Assembly (NCBI GenBank): GCA_030697175.1
Contig: JAUYQR010000003.1
Span: 186,001 to 250,000 of the forward strand
DNA from: Paracoccaceae bacterium
GTDB taxonomy: Bacteria; Pseudomonadota; Alphaproteobacteria; Rhodobacterales; Rhodobacteraceae
Length of the DNA stretch: 64,000 nt
Direction: 5' to 3'
In this document: positions 35,707 through 45,286 of the stretch, one piece after another
Numbering within the stretch: position 1 is the stretch's first letter
How the letters are laid out: each line of letters opens with the position of its first letter
Translations under genes and position numbers: made by a program
The notes under the pieces: generated by a model
Databases searched by the model: none
Told to the model about the DNA's origin: nothing
Seen by the model: the letters and a program-made list of their open reading frames with translations, nothing else

Positions 35707-36735
35707 TCACGGAAACACCGGTGCCAGCATCAGGCCCGTCGTCTCGTCCAGCCCCAGCATCAGGTTGGCGTTCTGGATCGCCTGCCCGCTCGACCCCTTG
35801 GTCAGGTTGTCCAGCACCGCAACCACGACCGCCAGCCCCGGCTTTCTGTCACCGATCACGCCCAGATGGCAGAAATTCGACCCCGCGATATCGCGCGTCG
35901 ACGGCAGGGCGCCGAACGGCAGAACGCGCAGGAAAGGTTCGTTTTCATACGCCTTTTCAAGCGTCTGATGCACGATCCTCGCGTCACCTTTCACATAGAC
36001 CGTTGCCAGGATTCCCCGGTTCATCGGCAACAGGTGCGGCGTGAATTGCACCTCCACCCGCCGCCCGGCCACCTTGGAAAACTCCTGATCGAACTCGCCC
36101 AGATGCCGGTGCTTGCCGCCCGCCGAATAGCTGTGCGTGCCGCCCGACAATTCCGCGTGAAGCAGGTTTTCCTTCAGACTGCGCCCCGCACCGGAGACCC
36201 CCGCCTTCAGGTCGATCAGGATATCGTCAAGGTCGATCACCCCCGCCGCGATCAGGGGCCGCAGCGCAAATTGTCCGGTAGCCGCATTGCAACCCGTCCC
36301 CGCCACCAGCCGCGCCGACCGGATTTCGTCGCGGTAAAACTCCGTCAGCCCATAGACCGCTTCGGCCTGCAGATCGGGCGCGGCATGGGCCTGGCCGTAC
36401 CATTTCTGGTACTCCGCCACGTCGCGCAGCCGGAAGTCGGCGCTCAGGTCCACAATCTTCAGATCGCGCGGCAGCCTGGCGATCACCTCCTGCGTGGTTG
36501 CATGAGGAAGCGCGCAGAAACACAAGTCAACATTGGAAAAATCGATCTCGTCGATCTTCACCAGTTGCGGCAGTTTCAGGTGGCGCAGAAACGGAAACAC
36601 CTCCGCCATCTGCATCCCGGCCTTGCGGTCGGCAGACAGGGCAACGATCTCCATCGCCGGATGCGTCGCGATCAGGCGCACCAGTTCCGCCCCGGTATAG
36701 CCCGACGCGCCCAGAATGGCGATCTTGTGGGTCAT
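35707..36735 (-). CDS. argC: N-acetyl-gamma-glutamyl-phosphate reductase
   Basis: 342 residues, NADPH enzyme of arginine synthesis. [13 protein letters not shown] (nucleotide fold) near residue 9, catalytic C149 in [12 protein letters not shown], and His in [17 protein letters not shown] eight bases before the ATG at 36735 fixes the start. Confidence 0.96.
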   Translation of the reverse strand: MTHKIAILGASGYTGAELVRLIATHPAMEIVALSADRKAGMQMAEVFPFLRHLKLPQLVKIDEIDFSNVDLCFCALPHATTQEVIARLPRDLKIVDLSADFRLRDVAEYQKWYGQAHAAPDLQAEAVYGLTEFYRDEIRSARLVAGTGCNAATGQFALRPLIAAGVIDLDDILIDLKAGVSGAGRSLKENLLHAELSGGTHSYSAGGKHRHLGEFDQEFSKVAGRRVEVQFTPHLLPMNRGILATVYVKGDARIVHQTLEKAYENEPFLRVLPFGALPSTRDIAGSNFCHLGVIGDRKPGLAVVVAVLDNLTKGSSGQAIQNANLMLGLDETTGLMLAPVFP

Positions 36736-36834
36736 CTTGGCAACCTCCTGCAATCAGCGCATACGCGGCCCCTCTTAGCGCCGCATCCGGCAGAAACGCA
36801 AGGCCGTTGGCAGGCGTCGGGCGGGTGGCCGATT

Positions 36835-36907
36835 CCTAACAAATGCTTAATCTGCGGACTAACCCATTGATATCGCTAGACCCGAAAAGGTGTCCCACGG
36901 TGGGACG
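36835..36907 (+). repeat. Copy B of the palindromic intergenic element
   Basis: CCTAAC then GCTTAA, TAACCCATTGATATC, a 16-base spacer and TGTCCCACGGTGGGACG (36891-36907; last base changed). The palindrome ends 5 bases from the epmA stop codon, and the element lies about 100 bases upstream of argC. CTAA-N7-TTAA at 36836-36850 resembles a CtrA site. The gap 36736-36912 contains no gene. Confidence 0.8.
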
Positions 36908-36912
36908 CCCCT

Positions 36913-37953
36913 TCACCCCACCGGCACCCACATCACATCCTCGATCCTCGGCGCCCCGGTGGCCAGCATCACCACCCGGTCAAACCCCATCGCGATCCCC
37001 GCCGCCGGGGGCATGATCTTCAAGGCCTCGAGAAAGTCCTCGTCCAAGGGATACCTCTCCCCATAGACCCGCTCCTTCTCATCCATCTCCGCCTGAAACC
37101 GCCGCCGCTGCTCCTCCGCATCGGTCAGCTCCCCGAACCCGTTGGCCAGCTCCACCCCGCAGGCATAGACCTCGAACCGCTCCGCCACCCGGGGGTCACC
37201 CTCAACCCGCCGCGCCAGCGCCGCCTCCGCCGCCGGATAGCGGTCCAGGATCGTCACCCGCCCCATCCCCAGATGCGGCTCCACACGCTCCCCCAGAACC
37301 CGGCTCAGCATGTCCGACCAAGTGTCGTCCCCTGCGCGCCTGACCCCCACCCGGTCCAGCTCCGCCCCCAACCTCGCCGCCGAAACCTCGCCCTCCGAAC
37401 TGATCGAGCCCATCAGGTCCACCCCCGCATACCGCTCGAACGCCTCCGCAACCGAAAGTCTTTCTGGCTCGCCAAATGGATCACAGACGCGGTCCCGGAA
37501 CCGAAGCTCCCCCTCGCCCACCGCTTCAGCTGCCAGCCGCAGGAAGGCAACGGTATCGCCCATCAACCGCTCATACCCCTCGCCCACCCGGTACCATTCC
37601 AGCATCGTGAACTCCGGGCTGTGCAGCACCCCCCGCTCCCGGTTCCGCCAGACATGGGAAAAGGCGTGGATCCTGGTCTCGCCCGCCGCCAGCAGCTTTT
37701 TCATCGCAAATTCGGGCGAGGTGTGGAGGAACAAGGTCCGCCCCTCCCCGTCATTGCCGATCGCCCGGGTCGCGAACCCGTGCAGGTGCGCCTCGTTGCC
37801 GGGGCTGGTCTGCAAGGCGGCAGGGTCTACCTCGGTGAAGCCCTCGGACGCGAGCCAGCCCCGGATCGCCGCCTGGATCCTCCCCCGTGCCAAGAGAAGC
37901 GGCCGGCGGTCGGCGTGGCGGGTGGGGGTCCACCAGGGATCAGCGGGTTTCAT
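36913..37953 (-). CDS. epmA: EF-P lysine aminoacylase EpmA (GenX/PoxA)
   Basis: 346 residues from MKPADPWWTPTRHADR. Class II LysRS-like catalytic core without anticodon domain: RGRIQAAIRGWLASEGFTEVDP, TLFLHTSPEFAMKKLLAAG, FSHVWRNRERGVLHSPEFTMLEWY, and AAGIAMGFDRVVMLATG (motif 3). Attaches beta-lysine to EF-P. It is divergent from efp with an 81-base spacer, an expected functional pair; the aminomutase EpmB is not in view. Strand composition changes sign around its 5' end. Confidence 0.95.
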   Translation of the reverse strand: MKPADPWWTPTRHADRRPLLLARGRIQAAIRGWLASEGFTEVDPAALQTSPGNEAHLHGFATRAIGNDGEGRTLFLHTSPEFAMKKLLAAGETRIHAFSHVWRNRERGVLHSPEFTMLEWYRVGEGYERLMGDTVAFLRLAAEAVGEGELRFRDRVCDPFGEPERLSVAEAFERYAGVDLMGSISSEGEVSAARLGAELDRVGVRRAGDDTWSDMLSRVLGERVEPHLGMGRVTILDRYPAAEAALARRVEGDPRVAERFEVYACGVELANGFGELTDAEEQRRRFQAEMDEKERVYGERYPLDEDFLEALKIMPPAAGIAMGFDRVVMLATGAPRIEDVMWVPVG

Positions 37954-38034
37954 CTGGAATTTCCGGTCAGGATGGGTTAAGCGCGCGGCGACGCCCATCT
38001 ACGGGCCAGACAAGTCAACCACAAGGACCGCGCT

Positions 38035-38601
38035 TTGAAAGTCATCGCCTCCTCGCTCCGCAAGGGCAACGTCGTCGATCTGGACGGCCGTCTTTATGTC
38101 GTCCTGAAGTCCGAGAATTTCCACCCCGGCAAGGGCACGCCGACGACCTCGGTCGATATGCGGCGGATTTCGGACGGGGTGAAGGTGGCGGAGCGGTGGC
38201 GGACGACCGAGATGGTCGAGAAGGCCACGGTGGACGAGCGCGAGTATGATTTCCTTTATGAGGATGGCGAGGGGTTCCACTTCATGGAGCCGGAATCCTA
38301 TGAGCAGGTCACGGTCCATCCTGACGTGGTGGGCGATGGCAAGGTGTTCCTGACGGACGGGATGAAGGTCTACCTCAAGACCTTTGAAGGGGTGGCCATC
38401 GCGATCGAATTCCCGCAGCGGGTGGTGGTCGAGATCACCGAGACGGAGCCTGTGGTGAAGGGGCAGACGGCCTCGTCTTCCTATAAGCCCGCGACCTGTT
38501 CGAATGGGCTGCGGGTGATGGTGCCGCCGCATATCGGGGCGGGGACCAGGGTCGAGATCAACACCGAGGACAATTCCTACGTTGGCCGCGCCAAGGATTG
38601 A
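38035..38601 (+). CDS. efp: Elongation factor P
   Basis: 188 residues. Rescues ribosomes stalled on polyproline. TTG start at 38035 with AAGGA 8 bases before; the sequence then begins [17 protein letters not shown] as in other EF-P. The modified lysine is K33 in [12 protein letters not shown]-terminal domain signature [26 protein letters not shown]. The composition of the gene itself changes from C-rich to G-rich at about base 38160. Its stop codon is directly followed by the 17-bp palindrome. Confidence 0.96.
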   Translation: MKVIASSLRKGNVVDLDGRLYVVLKSENFHPGKGTPTTSVDMRRISDGVKVAERWRTTEMVEKATVDEREYDFLYEDGEGFHFMEPESYEQVTVHPDVVGDGKVFLTDGMKVYLKTFEGVAIAIEFPQRVVVEITETEPVVKGQTASSSYKPATCSNGLRVMVPPHIGAGTRVEINTEDNSYVGRAKD

Positions 38602-38674
38602 TGTCCCACGGTGGGACATTCTTTGTGCGCAATGATTTCAATGGGTTAAGAGGCGCGTTAAGCTGTCGTTAAGG
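38602..38674 (-). repeat. Copy C of the palindromic intergenic element, inverted
   Basis: TGTCCCACGGTGGGACA at 38602-38618 starts on the base after the efp stop. Read on the minus strand, the element is CCTTAAC, GCTTAA, TTAACCCATTGAAATC, a 15-base spacer and the palindrome. It aligns with copy B without gaps through the left 40 bases. TTAA-GCTGTCG-TTAA at 38658-38672 fits the CtrA full site (TTAA-N7-TTAA). It lies between convergent efp and DUF1684 genes. Confidence 0.8.
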
Positions 38675-38724
38675 TTTGGAGGCGCGCCATCAGGGCGTGC
38701 CTTCTGCGTTTTCGCCCCCCCCTA

Positions 38725-39468
38725 TCAGGGCGCCAGCTCGCCCGCCTCGATGCGAAAGGGCAGGATGTTTCCGGGTGGCGGCAGCGGGCAGATCGCAAGG
38801 TCGGTGAAGCCGCAGGGCGGGGTGAAGGCGCGGTTGAAATCGAGGGTGATTTCGCTGTCGGTCGCATCCTCGCCGATCAGGAAGCGGCAGGCGGGGTAGG
38901 TTTCGCCTGCGGTCGCGTCGCGGAACACGAACATCGGTTTGCCGGATTTCCAATGCGTCGGGGCCAGCGTCACGGGCTTGCCCTGATGCTGGAACGTAGC
39001 GTGGTGGGTCACGATCACGGCGGCGGTCGAGCCGCCCTTCATGGTGATTTCGGCCGCCTGCGGGGCGACGGCCTCCCATTTCGCCCGAATGATCCAGTTG
39101 GTCGTCACGGGATACGAGCGCAGGGTCACCGACGGGCGCAACGTCAGATCGCGGACGCGCAGCGCGGGCGTGCCATCGACGGTGTGGATTTCCAGCAGGA
39201 ACGGATCGACGCGAAGCTGCGGGAAGGCGTCGGGAACGGCAACGAAGGGGTGCGCGGCTTCGCCGGGCCGGGCGAAGCTGGCACCGTCAGGCCCGAGGGT
39301 CAGCGTGCCGAGAAGATCAGGGCCGGAGGGCAGTTCGACGGGCTGCGTGCGGCCGACGCGGTGGCTGCCGGGCACAAGGTCGATGCGGGCGACAAGGTTC
39401 AGCCAGCCATCAGGTGCGGTAAGGGCAGCGTGCCGTGCGGCACGCCAGTCTTCCAGAGGTTCGCTCAT
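38725..39468 (-). CDS. DUF1684 family protein
   Basis: 247 residues, no signal peptide. Matches the DUF1684 family: [15 protein letters not shown] at the N-terminus, [27 protein letters not shown], and the signature [25 protein letters not shown]. Biochemical role unknown; the conserved N-x-A-F-x-P-P-C suggests a binding pocket. Overlaps murI by 4 bases, so it is co-translated with it. Confidence 0.85.
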   Translation of the reverse strand: MSEPLEDWRAARHAALTAPDGWLNLVARIDLVPGSHRVGRTQPVELPSGPDLLGTLTLGPDGASFARPGEAAHPFVAVPDAFPQLRVDPFLLEIHTVDGTPALRVRDLTLRPSVTLRSYPVTTNWIIRAKWEAVAPQAAEITMKGGSTAAVIVTHHATFQHQGKPVTLAPTHWKSGKPMFVFRDATAGETYPACRFLIGEDATDSEITLDFNRAFTPPCGFTDLAICPLPPPGNILPFRIEAGELAP

Positions 39469-40277
39469 GCCGCCTCGAATTTCACTTGTTTGCGCATGAA
39501 CTGGGTCGCGCGGTCGCTGACCGAACGGGGATCGCCGGTGGTCAGGAAGCGCGCCTTCTTGCCCTGCCCGACCATTTCGGGGCGGCGGGTCAGGTAATCC
39601 GCCAGGCTTTCGGCGACGAGGTTGGCCTGGCTGTAGACCTTGACCTCCGGCCCCAATGCCTCGGCGAAGGTCTTTTCCATCAAGGGGTAATGGGTGCAGC
39701 CAAGGACGGCAGCCTGCGGGTGCGGCATCCGGCGTTTCAGCGCGTCCACATGGGAGCGCACCAGCGCTTCGGCGAGGATCTCGTCACCCTGTTCGATGGC
39801 ATCGACGACGCCGCCGCAGGGTTGCGCCTCGACATCGACGCCGATGGCGCGGAAGGCCAGTTCGCGCTGAAAGGCGCGGGACGCGACGGTGGCAGGGGTG
39901 GCGAACAGGGCGACGTGTTTGACCGCCACCTCGCGCGGGGGGGAATTGTCGCCCCACTGGCGTTCGGTCAGCGCCTCGATCAGCGGGACGAACACGCCGA
40001 GGACGCGCTTTGATTTCGGCACCCAGGTTTCCTGCATCCGCTTCAGCGCGGCGGCGGAGGCGGTGTTGCAGGCGAGAATGACGAGGTCGCAGCCTTCGGC
40101 CCAGAGCCGTTCGGTGGCGGCGGTGGTCAGGTTGAAGATGTCGTCAGGAGTGCGCACACCGTAGGGCGCGTGGGCGTTGTCGCCGAAGTAGACGAAGGGC
40201 ACATCGGGCAACCTGCGCGCCACGGCATCCAGCACGGTCAGGCCACCCAGCCCCGAATCAAACACGCCAACCGCCAT
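39465..40277 (-). CDS. murI: Glutamate racemase
   Basis: 270 residues. Makes D-glutamate for peptidoglycan. Both catalytic cysteines are present: [14 protein letters not shown] and [24 protein letters not shown] at the N-terminus is the family start. Transcribed toward efp, the minority direction here. Confidence 0.95.
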   Translation of the reverse strand: MAVGVFDSGLGGLTVLDAVARRLPDVPFVYFGDNAHAPYGVRTPDDIFNLTTAATERLWAEGCDLVILACNTASAAALKRMQETWVPKSKRVLGVFVPLIEALTERQWGDNSPPREVAVKHVALFATPATVASRAFQRELAFRAIGVDVEAQPCGGVVDAIEQGDEILAEALVRSHVDALKRRMPHPQAAVLGCTHYPLMEKTFAEALGPEVKVYSQANLVAESLADYLTRRPEMVGQGKKARFLTTGDPRSVSDRATQFMRKQVKFEAA

Positions 40278-40487
40278 GATGCTGCCTTTCCTGCCCGCCG
40301 CCGAGGTGTTTCACCCGCGTTTGCAGCAAGCATAAGCCGCAAGGGGGCGCCGTGAAAGAGCGAAGGCTGCAAGCGGGGCATCGGCGGCCCGACGCGGGGC
40401 GTGGCACGGATGCATTTACTTGTGGTCAGGTTTCCCTATGTAGGCAGGGCCGTGGTAGCGTATGCCCGTGAAGGGGTGGGACAGACG

Positions 40488-41399
40488 ATGGACTGGGACA
40501 AGCTGAGGATATTTCATTCGGTGGCCGACAAGGGCAGCCTGACCCATGCGGGCGAGGTGCTGCATCTGAGCCAGTCCGCCGTCAGCCGCCAGATCCGCGC
40601 GCTGGAGGAAAGCCTTGCCGTGACGCTGTTTCACCGTCACGCGCGGGGGCTGATCCTGACCGAACAGGGGGAACTGCTGTTCGACGCGACGCAGGCGATG
40701 GTCAAGCGGCTGGATGCGACAGCGGCGCGGATCAGGGACAGCGAGGACGAGGTCTTTGGCGAATTGCGCGTGACGACGACGACGGGGTTCGGGACGCTGT
40801 GGCTGGCACCGAGATTGGCGCGGCTTTATGAGAAATACCCAGCGCTGAAGATCGACCTTATGCTGGAAGAGCGGGTGCTGGATCTGCCGATGCGCGAGGC
40901 GGACGTGGCAATCCGGATGAAGGAACCAAGCCAGGCCGACCTTATTCGCAAGCGGCTGATGAACATCAAGATGCGGCTTTATGCGACGCCGGAATATCTG
41001 GCGACCGCAGGCACGCCAAAGACGATGGACGATTTCAGCCAGCACCGGCTGATCAGCCAGCACGCCGGGACGCCGCAGGTGGCGGCCGGGGCGCTGCTGG
41101 TGCAGGAACTGATGAGCCATGACATTCCGTCGACGCTGACGGTGAACAACTACTTCGGGGTGTTGCAGGCGGTGCTGAACCATCTGGGGATCGGCGTGCT
41201 GCCCGACTATATCACCGAGGATTTTCCAAACCTTGTCAGGGTGTTGGACGATGTGCAAAGCGCCGAGGTGCCGGTGTTTCTGGCCTACCCCGAGGAGTTG
41301 CGACATTCCAAGCGGGTGGCGGCGTTCCGTGATTTCGTGACCGACGAGATCATGACCTACCGCCGCCGCCAGCAGGATGATGCAGTCGCGGCTGGATAA
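40488..41399 (+). CDS. LysR family transcriptional regulator
   Basis: 303 residues. Winged helix at 1-60: MDWDKLRIFHSVADKGSLTHAGEVLHLSQSAVSRQIRALE; effector domain after about 90 (GELRVTTTTGFGTLWLAPRLARLYEKYP). The ATG giving MDWDKLRIF is used although an upstream in-frame codon exists. The neighbouring genes (murI and purL) give no hint of its target. Unlike most LysR genes it is not divergent from an obvious partner. Followed by a small RNA gene. Confidence 0.9.
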   Translation: MDWDKLRIFHSVADKGSLTHAGEVLHLSQSAVSRQIRALEESLAVTLFHRHARGLILTEQGELLFDATQAMVKRLDATAARIRDSEDEVFGELRVTTTTGFGTLWLAPRLARLYEKYPALKIDLMLEERVLDLPMREADVAIRMKEPSQADLIRKRLMNIKMRLYATPEYLATAGTPKTMDDFSQHRLISQHAGTPQVAAGALLVQELMSHDIPSTLTVNNYFGVLQAVLNHLGIGVLPDYITEDFPNLVRVLDDVQSAEVPVFLAYPEELRHSKRVAAFRDFVTDEIMTYRRRQQDDAVAAG

Positions 41400-41450
41400 G
41401 CCATGCAGGCGATGCATGGCGGGATTGCTGCTTTGTTGGGCATTGCAGGC

Positions 41451-41479
41451 TTGTTAGCGCGCACAACCGCCACTAATTC
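41451..41479 (+). promoter_or_regulatory. Promoter of candidate small RNA B
   Basis: TTGTTA, exactly 17 bases, TAATTC, then a predicted start at about 41486 with no gene start nearby. Confidence 0.65.
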
Positions 41480-41485
41480 AAGCGG

Positions 41486-41565
41486 CGAGGGGATGATTGA
41501 GTTTCTCTCATCGCCTCATACCTCCCTGTTGGACTTGGCCGAGCGTAATGCTCGGCCTTTTTTTT
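41486..41565 (+). ncRNA. Candidate small RNA B with CCTCCCTGT motif
   Basis: About 80 nt between lysR and purL. 5' hairpin 41487-41517 (GAGG-G-GATGA with TCATC-G-CCTC, one G/G mismatch, and an inner GAG/CTC), single-stranded ATACCTCCCTGTTGGACTT (41518-41536), and a terminator GGCCGAGC-GTAAT-GCTCGGCC followed by eight T. Promoter, size and terminator are all as expected for an Hfq-type small RNA. Same design as the RNA at 10447-10525; both carry CCTCCCTGT just before a terminator that begins with a GGCC/GCC stem. Confidence 0.75.
41537..41565 (+). terminator. Intrinsic terminator of small RNA B
   Basis: 8-bp perfect stem GGCCGAGC/GCTCGGCC, loop GTAAT, T8. The remaining 160 bases to purL show no further structure I can support. 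Confidence 0.93.
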
Positions 41566-41728
41566 GGCCGGAGCGGGCGGGCTGGCGCGCTTGGCGGGCG
41601 GCAAGGTTTGCGCACCGCCGCGAGACGCGCTGAAAAATTGCCGCGAAATCATCGGAGGGCTGACGGAGATGCTTCCCCTGCCCCGGCGCATGGCCTAAGA
41701 GGCGGCAAACGAACCGGAGGCGCGCCCG

Positions 41729-43882
41729 ATGTCCGAACCCGCAATCACCCAGGATCTGGTGGCAAGTCACGGGCTGAAGCCCGACGAATACGAGCGGCTT
41801 CTGGGCATCATCGGGCGGGAACCGACGTTCACCGAGTTGGGCATCTTTTCCGCGATGTGGAACGAGCATTGTTCCTACAAGTCGTCGAAGAAATGGCTGC
41901 GCACGCTGCCGACGACCGGGCCGCAGGTGATTTGCGGGCCGGGCGAGAATGCGGGCGTGGTGGACATTGGCGACGGGCAGGCGGTGATCTTCAAGATGGA
42001 GAGCCACAACCATCCGTCCTACATCGAACCGCATCAGGGTGCCGCGACGGGCGTCGGTGGCATCCTGCGCGATGTCTTCACGATGGGCGCGCGGCCGATT
42101 GCGGCGATGAATGCATTGTCGTTCGGGCTGCCCAGCCATCCGAAGACCGCGCATCTGGTGAAGGGTGTGGTCGAGGGCGTGGGATCGTATGGCAACGCGT
42201 TCGGCGTGCCGACGGTGGGCGGCGAGGTGCGGTTTCACCGCAGCTACAACGGCAACTGTCTGGTCAATGCCTTTGCCGCCGGGTTGGCGGATGCGGACAA
42301 GATCTTCTATTCGGTGGCCAGCGGCGTGGGGATGCCGGTGGTGTACCTTGGTGCCAAGACCGGGCGTGACGGGGTTGGCGGGGCGACGATGGCCAGCGCC
42401 GAGTTCGACGACACGATCGAGGAAAAGCGCCCGACGGTGCAGGTCGGCGACCCCTTCACCGAAAAGCGTCTGCTGGAGGCTTGCCTTGAGCTGATGGCGT
42501 CGGGTGCCGTCATTTCCATCCAGGACATGGGGGCTGCGGGCCTGACCTGTTCGGCGGTGGAGATGGGCGACAAGGGCGGGCTTGGCATCAAGCTGCAACT
42601 GGATGACGTGCCGCAGCGTGAAACTGGCATGACGGCTTACGAGATGATGCTGTCGGAATCGCAGGAGCGGATGCTGATGGTGCTGAAGCCCGAGTTGGAG
42701 GCGGAGGCGCGGGCGATCTTTGTGAAATGGGATCTGGATTTCGCCATCGTGGGCGAGACGATCCCCGAGGACCGCTTCCTGATCCTGCACGGCAACGAGG
42801 TGAAGGCCGATCTGCCGTTGTCGAAGCTGGCGTCGAGCGCGCCGGAATACGACCGGCCCTGGGTCGAGACCCCTGCCCCGGCGGCGTTGGATGCGGTGCC
42901 GGAGATTGCGCCGTTGGACGCGCTGCGGGCGCTGATCGGCTCGCCGTCCTACGCCCACAAGGCGTGGGTCTACGAGCAGTATGACAGTCAGGTTGGGGCC
43001 GATACGGTCGTCGCTCCCGGTGCTGGCGCGGGTGTGGTCAGGGTGCATGGCACAGGCAAGGCGCTGGCCTTCACCAGCGATGTGACGCCGCGCTATGTGC
43101 AGGCCAACCCCTATGAGGGCGGCAAGCAGGCGGTGGCCGAAGCGTGGCGCAACCTGTGTGCGGTGGGGGCAAGGCCCTTGGCCACGACCGACAACCTGAA
43201 CTTCGGCAACCCCGAAAAACCCGAGATCATGGGCCAGTTCGTTGGCGCGATCAAAGGCATCGGCGCGGCGGTGCTGGCCCTGGACATGCCGATCGTGTCG
43301 GGCAACGTCAGCCTTTACAACGAGACGGACGGCAAGGGCATCCTGCCGACGCCGACGATTGGCGCGGTGGGAATCCTCGCTTCGCTGGATGAATTGATCG
43401 CGGGGCGTCCGAGGCCTGGCGATGTGGCGGTGCTGATCGGCGAGACGCGCGGGCATCTTGGGCAATCGGCGCTGTTGGCCGAAGCGTTCGGGATCGAGGC
43501 GGGCGATGCGCCGCCGGTCGACCTTGAGGCGGAACGGCTTGCCGGGGAGTTCGTGCGCGCCAACCGCAAGGCCATTCGCGCGTGCAGCGACCTGTCGGAT
43601 GGCGGACTGGCGCTGGCGGCGTTCGAGATGGCCGAAGGCGCAGGCCTTGGGCTGGTGCTGGAGGCGGGCGATATCCCGACGCTGTTTGGCGAAGATCAGG
43701 CGCGCTATCTGGTGGCGACCGCCAAGGCAGACGCGCTGATCGCGGCGGGCAAGGCGGCGGGTGTTGCGGTGGCCGTGGTGGGCCGGTTTGGCGGCGATGC
43801 GGTCAGCTTTGGCGCAGACACAGCCCCGATGGCGGCACTGTCGGAGCTTTACCGCACGGCCTTTGCCAAGGCGGTGGCGTGA
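41729..43882 (+). CDS. purL: Phosphoribosylformylglycinamidine synthase subunit PurL
   Basis: 717 residues, the small PurL of the PurSQL three-part enzyme. ATP-dependent amidation of FGAR in purine synthesis. Signatures: [56 protein letters not shown] and [12 protein letters not shown]. No glutaminase domain, as expected. CGGAGG precedes the ATG. Its end overlaps the next gene by 4 bases. Confidence 0.97.
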   Translation: MSEPAITQDLVASHGLKPDEYERLLGIIGREPTFTELGIFSAMWNEHCSYKSSKKWLRTLPTTGPQVICGPGENAGVVDIGDGQAVIFKMESHNHPSYIEPHQGAATGVGGILRDVFTMGARPIAAMNALSFGLPSHPKTAHLVKGVVEGVGSYGNAFGVPTVGGEVRFHRSYNGNCLVNAFAAGLADADKIFYSVASGVGMPVVYLGAKTGRDGVGGATMASAEFDDTIEEKRPTVQVGDPFTEKRLLEACLELMASGAVISIQDMGAAGLTCSAVEMGDKGGLGIKLQLDDVPQRETGMTAYEMMLSESQERMLMVLKPELEAEARAIFVKWDLDFAIVGETIPEDRFLILHGNEVKADLPLSKLASSAPEYDRPWVETPAPAALDAVPEIAPLDALRALIGSPSYAHKAWVYEQYDSQVGADTVVAPGAGAGVVRVHGTGKALAFTSDVTPRYVQANPYEGGKQAVAEAWRNLCAVGARPLATTDNLNFGNPEKPEIMGQFVGAIKGIGAAVLALDMPIVSGNVSLYNETDGKGILPTPTIGAVGILASLDELIAGRPRPGDVAVLIGETRGHLGQSALLAEAFGIEAGDAPPVDLEAERLAGEFVRANRKAIRACSDLSDGGLALAAFEMAEGAGLGLVLEAGDIPTLFGEDQARYLVATAKADALIAAGKAAGVAVAVVGRFGGDAVSFGADTAPMAALSELYRTAFAKAVA

Positions 43883-44373
43883 GCCTGCGCCCGGCGCTGC
43901 GGGTCGATTTTCCGTTCATCCGGTCGCTGGCACAGCGGCCGGACTATGCGCCCTTCATCACCGACGAGGATGAGGCCCGGCTGGAGTTCTATGCGGCGGA
44001 CGCGGCGCATCGGTTGCTGATCTGGGAGGATGCTGCGGTGCCTGCCGGTTTTGCCCTGTTTGCCGATGTCGGCGCGCCATTCGGCACGGTTGAATTGCGC
44101 CGGTTGGCGCTGGACAAGGCTGGCAACGGCAGCGGGCTTGGCTTTGTGCGGGCGCTGACCGGGCACGCCTTTCAGACGCTGGGTGCGGCCAAGGTCTGGC
44201 TGGACGCAAGCGGCGAGAATCTGCGGGCGCAGACGGTGTATGAGCGGGCCGGTTACACGCTGGAAGGGCGATTGCGGGCGCATTGGTTTCGCCCGACGCT
44301 GGGGCGCACCGTGGATGTGATGCTTTATGGCATGTTGCGGGACGAGTGGACGGGTTCGGGCGGTGCGGGCTGA
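43879..44373 (+). CDS. GNAT family N-acetyltransferase
   Basis: 164 residues from the GTG that overlaps the purL stop (GTGA). GNAT fold: [26 protein letters not shown] (acetyl-CoA loop), [28 protein letters not shown]. The usual Q/RxxGxG/A loop is NGSGLG here. Substrate cannot be predicted; translational coupling to purL is probably incidental. Confidence 0.82.
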   Translation: MSLRPALRVDFPFIRSLAQRPDYAPFITDEDEARLEFYAADAAHRLLIWEDAAVPAGFALFADVGAPFGTVELRRLALDKAGNGSGLGFVRALTGHAFQTLGAAKVWLDASGENLRAQTVYERAGYTLEGRLRAHWFRPTLGRTVDVMLYGMLRDEWTGSGGAG

Positions 44374-44433
44374 GGGCTTGCGGCTGAAACGCCGCGGGCC
44401 TACATCTTCTGCAAGCAAACCCGAGGACCTGCC

Positions 44434-44670
44434 ATGCCGATGACCGCGCGCGATATCGAAGACCTGATCCGGGCCAGCTTTCCGCAGGCGAAGATCACGG
44501 TCGATGGCGATGATGGCCAGCATTTCGCCGCCGAGGTGATCGACGCCAGCTTCAAGGGCATGAACCGGGTGCAGCAGCAGCGGGCGGTCTATGCGGCGCT
44601 GAAGGGCAAGATGGACGGCTCGCATGGCGAGTTGCACGCGCTGGCGCTGACCACCAAGGCACCGGAGTAG
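44434..44670 (+). CDS. BolA family protein
   Basis: 78 residues. MTARDIEDLIRASFPQAKITVDGDDGQHFAAEVIDASFKGMNRVQQQRAVYAAL contains the conserved His and the FxGxxxxxRxxxVxxxL signature. BolA proteins bind [2Fe-2S] jointly with monothiol glutaredoxins; a CGFS glutaredoxin is two genes away in the same operon, which fits a BolA2/IbaG-type iron-sulfur role. Confidence 0.92.
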   Translation: MPMTARDIEDLIRASFPQAKITVDGDDGQHFAAEVIDASFKGMNRVQQQRAVYAALKGKMDGSHGELHALALTTKAPE

Positions 44671-44675
44671 GCGCG

Positions 44676-44918
44676 ATGGCAACCGGAGCTGGCCTTGGCA
44701 ATCTGATCCCCGTCGCGATGACGCTGGTGGGCGTGGTGTCGATGCTGCGCGCGCGGCGCAACCGCAGGACCGGGCGCGTGGAGACGGATGATACCAGCGA
44801 GCGGCGGCAGGCATCCGCCGCGGAAATGGAACGGCGCATGGCCTCGTATCTGGCCGGGCGCGACATCGGGCGGGCGGATGCCGACCCGGAACCGACGACA
44901 CAGGAGAACGGACGATGA
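44676..44918 (+). CDS. Small hypothetical protein between bolA and grx4
   Basis: 80 residues. One hydrophobic N-terminal segment (LGNLIPVAMTLVGVVSML), then a very basic RARRNRRTGR and a charged tail. Five bases after bolA, and its end overlaps the glutaredoxin start (ATGA). No family recognised; the topology suggests a tail held in the cytoplasm by one helix. It may tether the pair, but that is only position-based. Confidence 0.75.
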   Translation: MATGAGLGNLIPVAMTLVGVVSMLRARRNRRTGRVETDDTSERRQASAAEMERRMASYLAGRDIGRADADPEPTTQENGR

Positions 44919-45274
44919 GCGCGGCAGAGCAGATCAAGGAAACCGTGGAAAAGAACGATGTCGTTCTGTTCATGAAGGGCACCAAGATGATGCCGCAATG
45001 CGGGTTTTCGTCCCGCGTGGCGGGTGTGCTGAACTTCATGGGGATCGAGTATCAGGATGTGAATGTGCTGGCGGATGCGGAAATCCGGCAGGGCATCAAG
45101 GACTTCAGCGACTGGCCGACGATCCCGCAACTGTATGTGAAGGGCGAATTTGTCGGCGGCTGCGATATCGTGACCGAGATGACGTTGTCGGGCGAGCTGG
45201 ATCAGCTTCTGGAAGCCAAGGGCGTTGCCTTCGACAAGGCGGCGGCGGAAAAGATCCGCGAAGCCAACGCCTGA
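44915..45274 (+). CDS. grxD: Monothiol glutaredoxin Grx4 (CGFS type)
   Basis: 119 residues. Iron-sulfur cluster carrier. KGTKMMPQCGFSSRVAGVL has the CGFS active site (C29); WPTIPQLYVKGEFVGGCDIVTEM holds the glutathione-binding TVP-like and GGCD motifs. Co-transcribed with bolA, its usual cluster-sharing partner. Confidence 0.96.
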   Translation: MSAAEQIKETVEKNDVVLFMKGTKMMPQCGFSSRVAGVLNFMGIEYQDVNVLADAEIRQGIKDFSDWPTIPQLYVKGEFVGGCDIVTEMTLSGELDQLLEAKGVAFDKAAAEKIREANA

Positions 45275-45286
45275 GGCAGGTGACGG

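Noticed and set aside
36891-36907. Calling the 17-bp palindrome a parS site
   Set aside because: parS is a 16-bp even palindrome centred on ACGT; this one has an odd centre and different inner bases, and no parAB genes are seen. Likeness only.
37954-38034. A classical oriC in the epmA-efp spacer
   Set aside because: Only 81 bases, not AT-rich, with no DnaA-box cluster. The skew signal is reported but not annotated as an origin.
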